From the NCBI GenBank assembly GCA_035651955.1, contig DASRES010000015.1, forward strand, positions 1-64,000: 64,000 nt of DNA. The letters are read 5' to 3'. The first letter of the stretch is position 1. Each line of letters opens with the position of its first letter. The notes below the pieces were generated by a model that did no database searches, was not told the origin of the DNA, and saw only the letters and a list, made by a program, of their open reading frames with translations. This document shows, one piece after another, positions 33,333 through 40,731 of this stretch. The translations under genes and the position numbers were made by a program. The stretch is from Acidimicrobiia bacterium (lineage in GTDB: Bacteria > Actinomycetota > Acidimicrobiia > IMCC26256 > JAMXLJ01).

Positions 33333-34220
33333 CTACGGGCGCCCCTTGACGGCGGCGGTGAGTGCGTCGGTCGCCGCCTTCAGCGTCCGGCCCGTCTCGA
33401 GCAGCTCGCGGCCGTCGAGCTCGCGGGCGAAGCCGGTCAGCGACAGGAGGAGCGTCACCGTGCCGTCACGGTCGAACACGGGTGCGTTCACGGCGCTGAC
33501 CGCGTACCGGGCGGACGGGTCGACGTCGACCGGCAACACGTCGTCGCGCGTCGCGAGCTCACGCGACAGCACGTCGAGCAGGTCCGCGAGCGCGACGTGC
33601 TCGACCATCGCGCGCAGGCGCGCCTCCGGGACGGTCAACAGCTCGATCGCGTACCCGCGGGCACGCGTCGCGTCGAGCGCAGCGCGCGCGGTCGCACGGC
33701 CATCGCCCGATACTTGCGCGAGCCAGGCGTCGACGGTCTCGTCGCCTGCCCACGCGACGACCGCGGAGCCGAACGGCGGTCGCAACGGGAGCTGCGCGCC
33801 GACCCGCAGCGCACCGCCCGACGCGCGCATGTCGCGCACGCTGTCGACCACCGTGACCGCGTCACCCGCGACCGCGAGCGCCGCGCAGTGCGCGTGGGTC
33901 GCGACGCTCACGTCGACCATCGCCGCGTGCGCGATGTCGAGCGCGGGCAGCGACGACGCTGCGGCGCGGCCGACGGGCACGAGCGCGGGACCGAGGCGGT
34001 ACGTCTTGCGGAACGGGTCGCGCAGCAGCCAGCCCGCGCCGGCCAGCGCGGTGAGCATCGAGTGGCACGTCGACTTGTTGACCCCGAGACGGCGTGTGAC
34101 GTCGGCCAGCGTGAACGTCTCGGAGGGGTGCGAGGACAGCAGCTCCACGAGCGCGACGACACGGTCGGTCTGCGGAGACGGGCGGGCCACGCCCGCGAGG
34201 ATCGCGGATGCCGGTCGCAC
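33333..34220 (-). CDS. IclR family transcriptional regulator
   Basis: Regulator of 295 residues. The N-terminal winged helix includes RVVALVELLSSHPSETFTLA and RLGVNKSTCHSMLTALAGAG. The C-terminal GAF-like IclR effector domain runs from about residue 85 (ALDIAHAAMVDVSVATHAHC, LPLRPPFGSAVVAW). GTG 34220 is followed upstream by repeated ATTGC elements (ATTGCAACCATTGC, 34221-34234), a candidate binding site overlapping the start. It is divergent from the amidohydrolase-SnoaL-Rieske operon, which it probably controls. The gap between them holds palindromic repeat copy 3. Confidence 0.85.
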   Translation of the reverse strand: MRPASAILAGVARPSPQTDRVVALVELLSSHPSETFTLADVTRRLGVNKSTCHSMLTALAGAGWLLRDPFRKTYRLGPALVPVGRAAASSLPALDIAHAAMVDVSVATHAHCAALAVAGDAVTVVDSVRDMRASGGALRVGAQLPLRPPFGSAVVAWAGDETVDAWLAQVSGDGRATARAALDATRARGYAIELLTVPEARLRAMVEHVALADLLDVLSRELATRDDVLPVDVDPSARYAVSAVNAPVFDRDGTVTLLLSLTGFARELDGRELLETGRTLKAATDALTAAVKGRP

Positions 34221-34272
34221 ATTGCAACCATTGCGGCGCGCATCGCGTCCATGCGAGACTGCGGCGACAGAG

Positions 34273-34313
34273 ATGCGGCACTGACCGTCGCTTTCCGACG
34301 GTCAGTGCCGCAT
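34273..34313. repeat. Palindromic intergenic repeat, copy 3 (inner stem changed, still paired)
   Basis: Perfect 18-bp arms (34273-34290 and 34296-34313) around a 5-nt loop CTTTC. The outer part ATGCGGCACTGAC matches the family, but the inner stem reads CGTCG/CGACG instead of GTACGG, with both arms changed together. Unlike other copies it lies between divergent genes, 25 bp before the ATG of the amidohydrolase operon and so within its probable leader. Confidence 0.85.
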
Positions 34314-34338
34314 GTCGCCCATCCCGGAGGTCGATCCC

Positions 34339-36060
34339 ATGCACGACCTGGTCATCCGTGCCGGCACGCTCGTCGACGGGAGTGGCGAACCGCCGCGCAC
34401 CGCGGACGTGGCCGTCGACGACGGCGTCGTCACCGAGGTCGGCACGCTGGAGGACTCGTCGGCGCGCCGGACGATCGACGCCGACGGTCTCCTCGTGACG
34501 CCGGGCTTCGTCGACATCCACACGCACTACGACGGCCAGGTCACCTGGGACCCGCTGCTGTCGCCGTCGTGCTGGCACGGCGTCACGAGCGTCGTCATGG
34601 GCAACTGCGGGGTCGGCTTCGCGCCCGTGAGGCCCGGCACCGAGGACTGGCTGATCCAGTTGATGGAGGGCGTCGAGGACATCCCCGGCACCGCGCTCGC
34701 CGAGGGCATCACGTGGGGCTGGGAGAGCTTCCCCGAGTACCTCGACGCGCTCGACCGCATGCCGCGCGCGGTCGACGTCGGCACGCAGGTCCCGCACGGC
34801 GCGGTGCGCGCGTACGTGATGGGCGAGCGCGGCGCGCGCAACGAGCCCGCGACGCCCGAGGACATCGCGCAGATGGCCGCGATCGTGAAGGAGGGCATCG
34901 CGGCCGGCGCGCTCGGCTTCTCGACGTCGCGCACGATCATGCACCGTGCCGTCGACGGCGAGCCCGTCCCCGGCACGTTCGCCGCGGAGGACGAGCTGTT
35001 CGGCATCGGGCGGGCGCTCGGTGAGCTGGGTCGCGGCGTGTTCGAGCTCGCGCCCGCGGGTGTCATGGGCGAGGACCTGCTCGCACCCGAGCGCGAGGTC
35101 GAGTGGATGCGCCGGCTGTCGACCGCGATCCGCCGTCCCGTCAGCTTCATCCTCGAGCAGCACAACCTCGCGCCCGATCAGTGGCGCGAGCTGTTGAAGC
35201 GCGCCGAGGACGCCAACGCGGAGGGCGCCGATCTCCGGCCGCAGGTCGCCGGCCGCCCGCTCAACATGCTCGTCGGGTTCCAGACCTTCCACCCGCTGCG
35301 GTCGCGCCCGACGTACAAGAAGCTCGAGCGTCTGCCGTTCCGCGAGCGCATCGCGGAGCTCCGCAAGCCCGAGGTGCGCGCCGCGATCCTGTCCGAGCAG
35401 CCCGAAGGCGAGGACCCGCTCCTGCAGTACGTGAACGCGAGCCTCGACCGCATCTTCCCGATGGGTGAGCCGCCGAACTACGAGCCCGACCCCGCGACGA
35501 GCATCGCCGCGATCGCGCGGCGCGAGGGCCGTTCGGAGGACGAGGTCCTCTACGACGTGATGCTCCGTCACGACGGGCGCGAGCTGCTGATGTTCGCGTT
35601 GCTCGGCTACAGCTACGGCAACCTCGACGACCTGCGCGAGATGCTCGTGCACCCGATGGCCGCGCTCGGCCTCTCGGACGGCGGCGCGCACTGCGGGGTG
35701 ATCTGCGACGCGAGCATGCCGACGTTCATGCTGAGTCACTGGGCCCGGGACCGCGACCGCGGCGAGAAGATCCCGCTCGAGAGCGTGGTGCGCAAGATCA
35801 CGCGCGACACCGCGCGCCTCTACGGCATGGCCGACCGGGGGCTCGTGTCGCCCGGCTACAAGGGTGACCTCAACGTGATCGACTTCGAGAACCTCAACCT
35901 GCAGCTCCCCGAGATGGTGTTCGACCTCCCGGGTGGCGCGCGTCGGCTGGTGCAGCGCGCCGACGGCTACGTCGCGACGGTCGTGTCGGGCGAGGTGACG
36001 ATCGAGCGCGGCGAGGACACCGGCGCGCGTCCCGGCCGTCTGGTGCGCGGGGCAGCGTGA
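34339..36060 (+). CDS. D-aminoacylase / N-acyl-D-amino-acid deacylase-like amidohydrolase
   Basis: Amidohydrolase of 573 residues. DLVIRAGTLVDGSGEPPRTA is the N-terminal sandwich; the metal site is GFVDIHTHYDGQ at about residue 56 onward. GNCGVGFAP carries the Cys typical of the D-aminoacylase bridging-ligand position. Later segments are EQHNL and LSDGGAHCGVICD with the catalytic Asp (about residue 447). ATG 34339 follows CGGAGG. The stop overlaps the SnoaL gene start as GTGA. It opens a four-gene operon with a Rieske oxygenase and a nitrobindin-like protein. The exact amide or ester substrate is unknown. Confidence 0.88.
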   Translation: MHDLVIRAGTLVDGSGEPPRTADVAVDDGVVTEVGTLEDSSARRTIDADGLLVTPGFVDIHTHYDGQVTWDPLLSPSCWHGVTSVVMGNCGVGFAPVRPGTEDWLIQLMEGVEDIPGTALAEGITWGWESFPEYLDALDRMPRAVDVGTQVPHGAVRAYVMGERGARNEPATPEDIAQMAAIVKEGIAAGALGFSTSRTIMHRAVDGEPVPGTFAAEDELFGIGRALGELGRGVFELAPAGVMGEDLLAPEREVEWMRRLSTAIRRPVSFILEQHNLAPDQWRELLKRAEDANAEGADLRPQVAGRPLNMLVGFQTFHPLRSRPTYKKLERLPFRERIAELRKPEVRAAILSEQPEGEDPLLQYVNASLDRIFPMGEPPNYEPDPATSIAAIARREGRSEDEVLYDVMLRHDGRELLMFALLGYSYGNLDDLREMLVHPMAALGLSDGGAHCGVICDASMPTFMLSHWARDRDRGEKIPLESVVRKITRDTARLYGMADRGLVSPGYKGDLNVIDFENLNLQLPEMVFDLPGGARRLVQRADGYVATVVSGEVTIERGEDTGARPGRLVRGAA

Positions 36061-36572
36061 GCGCAGGCGTCACCGTCGAGGAGCTCCTCGCGCGCGAGGA
36101 GATCACCGACGTCGTCAAGCGTCTCGCTCGTGGGACGGACCGGCTCGACGAGGAGCTGATCGCGACCTGCTACCACGACGACGGCGTCGACGACCACAAC
36201 GTGTTCCGGGGCGACGGACGCGCGTTCGCGCGGTGGGTCGTCGAGACACTCCCGCACTTCGCGGCGACGATGCACTTCGTCGGGCCGCCGTTCGTCCGTC
36301 TCGACGGCGACGTCGCCCACGTGGACACGTATTGCGTCGCGCACCACGTCTCGCACCCCGACGACGCCGGTGACCAGACCGACATGGTGCTCGGGCTGCG
36401 CTACGTCGACCGCTTCGAACGTCGCGACGGCCGGTGGCTGATCGCGCGGCGGGTCTGCGCGTTCGACTGGTCGACGACGGTGACGACGCCGGCGGCGCAG
36501 CGGTTCGCGTTCGCGGAAGGATGGACCATCGGCGCGCGGGACCGCAGCGACATCGCGTACTCCGGCGTGTGA
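36057..36572 (+). CDS. SnoaL-like / NTF2-fold protein
   Basis: NTF2-like protein of 171 residues. TVEELLAREEITDVVKRLARGTDRLDEEL and CYHDDGVDDHN form the helix-hairpin-strand opening of SnoaL_4 members; FDRDGRWLI-type segment (RFERRDGRWLIARRVC) is the usual strand near the end. His and Asp near residues 41-46 line the cavity and could be catalytic. The start GTG 36057 overlaps the amidohydrolase stop. The gene is 14 bp upstream of the Rieske oxygenase gene. A small-subunit-like or isomerase role is possible, since many ring-hydroxylating oxygenases pair with an NTF2-fold beta subunit. Confidence 0.82.
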   Translation: MSAGVTVEELLAREEITDVVKRLARGTDRLDEELIATCYHDDGVDDHNVFRGDGRAFARWVVETLPHFAATMHFVGPPFVRLDGDVAHVDTYCVAHHVSHPDDAGDQTDMVLGLRYVDRFERRDGRWLIARRVCAFDWSTTVTTPAAQRFAFAEGWTIGARDRSDIAYSGV

Positions 36573-36586
36573 CGGGGAGGCGGACG

Positions 36587-37924
36587 ATGGCGACGACCGG
36601 ATCGCAGGTCGGCTACATGAGCGAGGACGCGCCCGTGGGTGCTGCGATCACCACCGTCGCGGGGGACCGCCCACGGCCGACGCTCGTCCCCGCCGCGCGC
36701 TACACGTCGCCGGCGTTCGCCGCGCTCGAGCTCGAGCGCATGTGGCCGCGCGTCTGGCACGTCGCGTGCACACCCGATCACGTCGCCCACCCGGGTGACT
36801 TCTTCGAGCACCGCCTCGGCCCGTACTCCGTGCTCGTCGTGCGGGGCGACGACGGCGAGCTGCGCGCCTTCCAGAACGTCTGCCGCCACCGAGGGAACGT
36901 CCTGTGCACCGGGTCCGGCTCCGGGCTGGGCGAGCTGCGCTGCGGCTACCACCGCTGGGCGTGGGACCTGCAGGGGCGGCTGCGCGAGGTCCCGTCGCGC
37001 AAGGGGTTCGGCGTGCTGCGCAACGACGACTACCCGCTGTTCCCCGTGCGGGTCGACACGTGGGGCCCCCTCGTGTTCGTCAACCTCGATCCGGACGCGA
37101 TCCCGCTGCGCGAGTACCTCGAAGCCGTCCCGGACGACGCCGCGTGGGCCGGGCTCGACGAGTTCCGTTGCGCGGCCGTCGTCACGATCCCGCTCGCCGC
37201 GAACTGGAAGGTCGTCGTCGACGGGTTCAGCGAGACGTACCACATCCAGGGTCTGCACCGCGAGATGCTCGGGTCGATCGACGACATCGACGCGCCGCAG
37301 CAGGTGTGGGGTCACACGAGCAAGTCCGAGCAGATCTACGGCGTGCCCAGCCCACGCTTTCGCGGCGGGCTCCCGGACCAGGAGGTGTGGGACTCGTTCG
37401 TCGCGACGCAGGGCGCGCGCATGGGTGTCACCGAGCCGTGCCCGGTGCCGCCGCTCGCGCCGGGCCAGACGGTCCAGGACCTCATCGCGCAGCGCATCCG
37501 TGAGACGCAGGCGGCCAACGGCGTCGACCTGTCGCACCTCGACACCGACCGGATGCTGCGGATGCACCAGTACAACCTGTTCCCGAACACGACGGTGCTC
37601 GTCACGCCCGACCTGCTGTCGGTGCTGTCCGCGCGTCCGGGCGCGACGCCCGATGAAGCGCAGTTCGTCGCGTACCACTACACGCGGGCGGCGTCCGCGG
37701 ACGCGCCGCGCACGAAGCCCGTCGACGTGACGTTGCCGGCGGAACAGGCGGACCTGGGGCTGGTGTTGAACGCGGACACGTCCGTCGCGGAAGGTGTGCA
37801 GCGCGGCCTCCACCAACCGGGCATGACGCACCTCACGCTGTCGGGCGAGGAGTGCCGCGTCCTCAACACGCACCGCAACCTCGAGCGCTACCTCGGCATC
37901 GGCCCGTCCGACCCTCAGGAGTGA
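36587..37924 (+). CDS. Rieske non-haem iron ring-hydroxylating oxygenase, large subunit
   Basis: Oxygenase of 445 residues. The Rieske centre is CRH (Cys99, His101) and CGYH (Cys119, His122), with Trp-Ala-Trp after it. The mononuclear-iron site is ETYHIQGLH with His219 and His224 preceded by the bridging Asp in VVVDGFSE. The C-terminal domain is long enough for a complete alpha subunit. ATG 36587 follows GGGGAGG. No ferredoxin or reductase gene is in the window, so electrons must come from elsewhere. Upstream lies a SnoaL-fold gene, and a nitrobindin-like gene follows after 3 bp. Confidence 0.9.
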   Translation: MATTGSQVGYMSEDAPVGAAITTVAGDRPRPTLVPAARYTSPAFAALELERMWPRVWHVACTPDHVAHPGDFFEHRLGPYSVLVVRGDDGELRAFQNVCRHRGNVLCTGSGSGLGELRCGYHRWAWDLQGRLREVPSRKGFGVLRNDDYPLFPVRVDTWGPLVFVNLDPDAIPLREYLEAVPDDAAWAGLDEFRCAAVVTIPLAANWKVVVDGFSETYHIQGLHREMLGSIDDIDAPQQVWGHTSKSEQIYGVPSPRFRGGLPDQEVWDSFVATQGARMGVTEPCPVPPLAPGQTVQDLIAQRIRETQAANGVDLSHLDTDRMLRMHQYNLFPNTTVLVTPDLLSVLSARPGATPDEAQFVAYHYTRAASADAPRTKPVDVTLPAEQADLGLVLNADTSVAEGVQRGLHQPGMTHLTLSGEECRVLNTHRNLERYLGIGPSDPQE

Positions 37925-37927
37925 GAG

Positions 37928-38497
37928 ATGCCCGCACCCGAACCTACCGACCTCGGACCGCTCGCCGCGCTCGCGGGCACGTGGGAGGGCGACGAGGGCG
38001 TCGATGTCGCCTTCGCCAACACGACGGGTGAGGTCGCCGAGACGCGCTACCGCGAGCGCGCCGTGTTCAACCCGTTCGGGCCCGTGCTCAACGGCAAGCA
38101 GTCGCTGTTCGGGCTCGACTACCGGACCGCGGCATGGCGTCTCGGCGAGGACGACCCGTTCCACACCGAGGTCGGGTACTGGCTGTGGGACGGCGACGCC
38201 CGGCAGGTGATGCGTTGCTTCATGGTCCCGCGCGGCTGCACCGTGCTCGCGGGCGGTCCGGCCCACGTGGACTCGACGACGTGGACAATGCAGGCCGAGG
38301 TCGGCTCGGAGACGTACGGCATCCTGTCGAACCAGTACCTCGCGACGGCGGCGCGCACGACCCTGTACCAGGTGACGATCGAGGTACGCGACGCGGACAC
38401 GTTCGCGTACGAGGAGCGGACGGTCGTCGAGATCTCGCGTCTCCCGGCGCCGCTCGACCACACCGATCGCAACGTCATGCACCGCGTCGACGGCTGA
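37928..38497 (+). CDS. Nitrobindin/FABP-like haem-binding beta-barrel protein
   Basis: Protein of 189 residues with a ten-stranded FABP/nitrobindin-type opening: LGPLAALAGTWEGDEGVD and RERAVFNPFGPVLNGKQSLF. VGYWLWDGDARQVMRCFMVPRG fits the middle strands, and DRNVMHRVDG carries the near C-terminal His. Family members bind haem or hydrophobic molecules in the barrel. It lies 3 bp after the Rieske oxygenase and closes that operon. Its role there (substrate or product carrier, redox partner) is unknown. Confidence 0.75.
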   Translation: MPAPEPTDLGPLAALAGTWEGDEGVDVAFANTTGEVAETRYRERAVFNPFGPVLNGKQSLFGLDYRTAAWRLGEDDPFHTEVGYWLWDGDARQVMRCFMVPRGCTVLAGGPAHVDSTTWTMQAEVGSETYGILSNQYLATAARTTLYQVTIEVRDADTFAYEERTVVEISRLPAPLDHTDRNVMHRVDG

Positions 38498-38515
38498 CGC
38501 TCGGACGCCACGCAG

Positions 38516-39259
38516 CTACGTGGGCTTGCGCGCGACGAACACGTGCCAGCCGCCCGGCGGGGTCGTGGGCGCGGGGTCGTCGACGTAGCGGTCGCGCACG
38601 GCGACGTCGAAGCCGGCGTCGCGCAGGAGCGCGGCCAGCGGGTCGGGTTCGTAGAGCCGCAGCACGTGGTGCTCGTCGGTCCGGCGATACGTGCCGCCGT
38701 CGGCCCTCGTAAAGATGGTGATGCGCCGGTCGAGCGTCGTCCCGTCCTCGCTCTCCTCCGCGTGCATCCCGAGGCACCAGGTGTCGTGCCGGTGGAACAC
38801 GGCCCGCCGCCGGTCGGGACCATGGCGACCGGGTGTCGCGACGTCGAACAGGAACACGCCGCCCGGCTCGAGCGCGTCGTAGACGCGTGCTGCGAGCGAG
38901 CGGACCGCCTCGCGCCCGGCCCGCTCGTCGGTCGCGTAGTTGAGCGCCTCGCCGATCGCCGTGACCGCGACGCAGCGGGGGAGCGGCGCGTCGAGCAGCG
39001 ATCCGACCCGGAACGTCGCGCGCGGCGCCGTCGCGCGCGCGAGCTCGACCATCGCGGGAGAGATGTCGACGCCGGTGACGTCGTACCCCGCGTCGCACAT
39101 CGCGGCCGCGAGGATCCCGGAGCCGCACCCCAGGTCCACGACGGTCCCGCGGGTCAGGCCGGCCGCGTGGAGCAGCCCGACGAGCGCGCCGGCCGCCTCG
39201 CGCGCGAGCGACCCGAACGCGTCGTGGTGAATCCGCGCCTGGTCCGGCCCGTAGAACAT
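38516..39259 (-). CDS. Class I SAM-dependent methyltransferase
   Basis: Methyltransferase of 247 residues. Motif I is VVDLGCGSGILAAAMCDAG, followed by VTGVDISPAMVELAR and LPRCVAVTAIGEALNY, then ALEPGGVFLFDVATPGR. The C-terminus (DAGFDVAVRDRY, GWHVFVARK) is typical of small-molecule methyltransferases. ATG 39259 follows GAAGGAGGGGG. It is divergent from MarR, with an inverted repeat in the 72-bp gap (39275-39313), and is probably controlled by it. Confidence 0.85.
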   Translation of the reverse strand: MFYGPDQARIHHDAFGSLAREAAGALVGLLHAAGLTRGTVVDLGCGSGILAAAMCDAGYDVTGVDISPAMVELARATAPRATFRVGSLLDAPLPRCVAVTAIGEALNYATDERAGREAVRSLAARVYDALEPGGVFLFDVATPGRHGPDRRRAVFHRHDTWCLGMHAEESEDGTTLDRRITIFTRADGGTYRRTDEHHVLRLYEPDPLAALLRDAGFDVAVRDRYVDDPAPTTPPGGWHVFVARKPT

Positions 39260-39274
39260 CCGCCCCCTCCTTCT

Positions 39275-39313
39275 GTGAAGCGCGGCGGCCACATCGTTGC
39301 CGTTTCGCTTCAC
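39275..39313. promoter_or_regulatory. Inverted repeat between methyltransferase and MarR
   Basis: Perfect 8-bp half-sites GTGAAGCG (39275-39282) and CGCTTCAC (39306-39313) lie 23 bp apart in the gap between divergent genes. They are a candidate MarR operator or paired sites controlling both promoters. Inference from position only. Confidence 0.4.
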
Positions 39314-39331
39314 GGAACGAAGGTGGGAAAC

Positions 39332-39841
39332 TTGACTGAGTCCTACAAGTACTCGTACGCTCCGACGGTGATGGACGACCTCGACACCGTGCAGCGCGCG
39401 CTCGAGACCCTGTTCCGGCTGAACGCGAGCCGCAAGGTCCACGCCCGCCAGGCCGCCGCCGCCGGGGTCGTGGTGTCGCAACCGGGTGTCACGCTCCTGC
39501 GGCGGATCGACGACGCCGGCCCGTCGTCGCTCGGCGAGCTCGCCCGGCTCACCCACATGGACCCGGCCGCGGCCGGCCGGCAGGTCCGCCAGCTGGAGGA
39601 GGAGGGGCTCGTCCGCCGGTCCCCGAGCGCGGCGGACGGGCGCGTCACCGTCGTCGAGCTCACGCCGCGGGGGCGCGCCGTCTCGCGGCGCATCACCCGC
39701 GTGCGCGACCAGCACATGGCCGACGTGCTCACCCAGTGGTCGTCGCGCGACCGTGCAGAGCTGGCGCGTCTGCTGGCGCGCTTCGTCGACGACCTGCGCG
39801 CCGAGCGCTACCGCGACGTCGTCGACGAACGAGCGGGATGA
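39332..39841 (+). CDS. MarR family transcriptional regulator
   Basis: Winged-helix MarR regulator of 169 residues. VSQPGVTLLRRIDDAGPSSL, ELARLTHMDPAAAGRQVRQL and EEEGLVRRSPSAADGRVTVV give the complete HTH and wing. TTG 39332 lies behind AAGGTGGG; ATG 39371 (MDDLDTVQRAL) is the alternative. It opens the largest catabolic stretch of the window, 17 bp upstream of a degenerate amidohydrolase gene. Its binding partner may be an aromatic acid or CoA ester, as for many MarR proteins. Confidence 0.83.
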   Translation: MTESYKYSYAPTVMDDLDTVQRALETLFRLNASRKVHARQAAAAGVVVSQPGVTLLRRIDDAGPSSLGELARLTHMDPAAAGRQVRQLEEEGLVRRSPSAADGRVTVVELTPRGRAVSRRITRVRDQHMADVLTQWSSRDRAELARLLARFVDDLRAERYRDVVDERAG

Positions 39842-39858
39842 CCCGAGGGAGAGCACCC

Positions 39859-40731
39859 ATGCCCATGCCCACCGACGTCGGCGTCGTCGACCTCATGATC
39901 GGCTTCCCGAGCGCGAACGCGCGCGCCCACTACGACTTCATGCAGTCGCAGCTGAAGGACGCCGGGAGCAAGGACATGGAGTTCCCCGCGGAGTACATGT
40001 TCAAGGACGTGCCGAACCGCCTCGACGAGGGCAAGGACCCGGTGGACGTCACGCTCGAGCAGATGGACCGCTTCGGGATCGCGATCGGGCTCGTGGGCCT
40101 CGGGAGCAAGCAGGCCGCGCGCGCGCTCAAGGACCACCCGGACCGCTTCAAGGCGAGCGTCGAGATCGACCCGAACGACATCACCGGCGCCGTCCGCAGG
40201 ATCCGCGCCGCGTACGACGAGCACGGCATCAAGGCGGTGACGACGTTTCCCGCGGGCTGCAGCCCGCAGGTGCCCGTCAGCGACCGTCGCTACTACCCGA
40301 TCTACCAGACGTGCATCGACCTCGACGTGCCGATCGTGGCCAACGCCGGGATCGCCGGACCGCGCCTGCCGTCGGCGTGCCAGGACGTCATGCACTTCGA
40401 CCGGGTCTGCTACGACTTCCCCGAGCTGCGCATCGTGATGCGCCACGGCGCCGAGCCGTGGGAGGCGCTCGCGGTGAAGCTCATGCTCAAGTGGCCCGGG
40501 CTGTCGTACATGACGAGCGCGTTCGCGCCCAAGTACTACCCGAAGGCGATCGTCGACTACGCGAACACCCGCGGCGCCGACAAGATCATGTACGCGGGCT
40601 ACTACCCGATGGGTCTCAGCCTCGAGCGCATCTTCGCCGAGCTCCCCGACGTGCCGTTCCGCGACCACGTGTGGCCGAAGTTCCTGCGCGAGAACGCCAT
40701 GCGCGTCTTCAAGCTGGAGAGCTCGGAGTGA
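39859..40731 (+). CDS. Amidohydrolase-fold protein lacking the usual metal ligands
   Basis: TIM-barrel protein of 290 residues that reads like the amidohydrolase-2 family but has lost key ligands. Where paralogues have DxH (or HxH) it has VVDLMIGFP; where they have HTHSG it has VANAGIAGP; and where they have GTDYPH it has YAGYYPMG. The RIVMRHGAEPW strand keeps one His. ATG 39859 follows GAGGGAGAG. It may be a non-metal enzyme or a pseudoenzyme partner. Its stop overlaps the DegT-like gene start by one base (TGATG). Confidence 0.75.
   Translation: MPMPTDVGVVDLMIGFPSANARAHYDFMQSQLKDAGSKDMEFPAEYMFKDVPNRLDEGKDPVDVTLEQMDRFGIAIGLVGLGSKQAARALKDHPDRFKASVEIDPNDITGAVRRIRAAYDEHGIKAVTTFPAGCSPQVPVSDRRYYPIYQTCIDLDVPIVANAGIAGPRLPSACQDVMHFDRVCYDFPELRIVMRHGAEPWEALAVKLMLKWPGLSYMTSAFAPKYYPKAIVDYANTRGADKIMYAGYYPMGLSLERIFAELPDVPFRDHVWPKFLRENAMRVFKLESSE

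Noticed and set aside
39486-40730. Long N-terminal extension of the DegT-like protein
   Set aside because: It overlaps MarR and the degenerate amidohydrolase in another frame; the DegT homology begins at about 40731.
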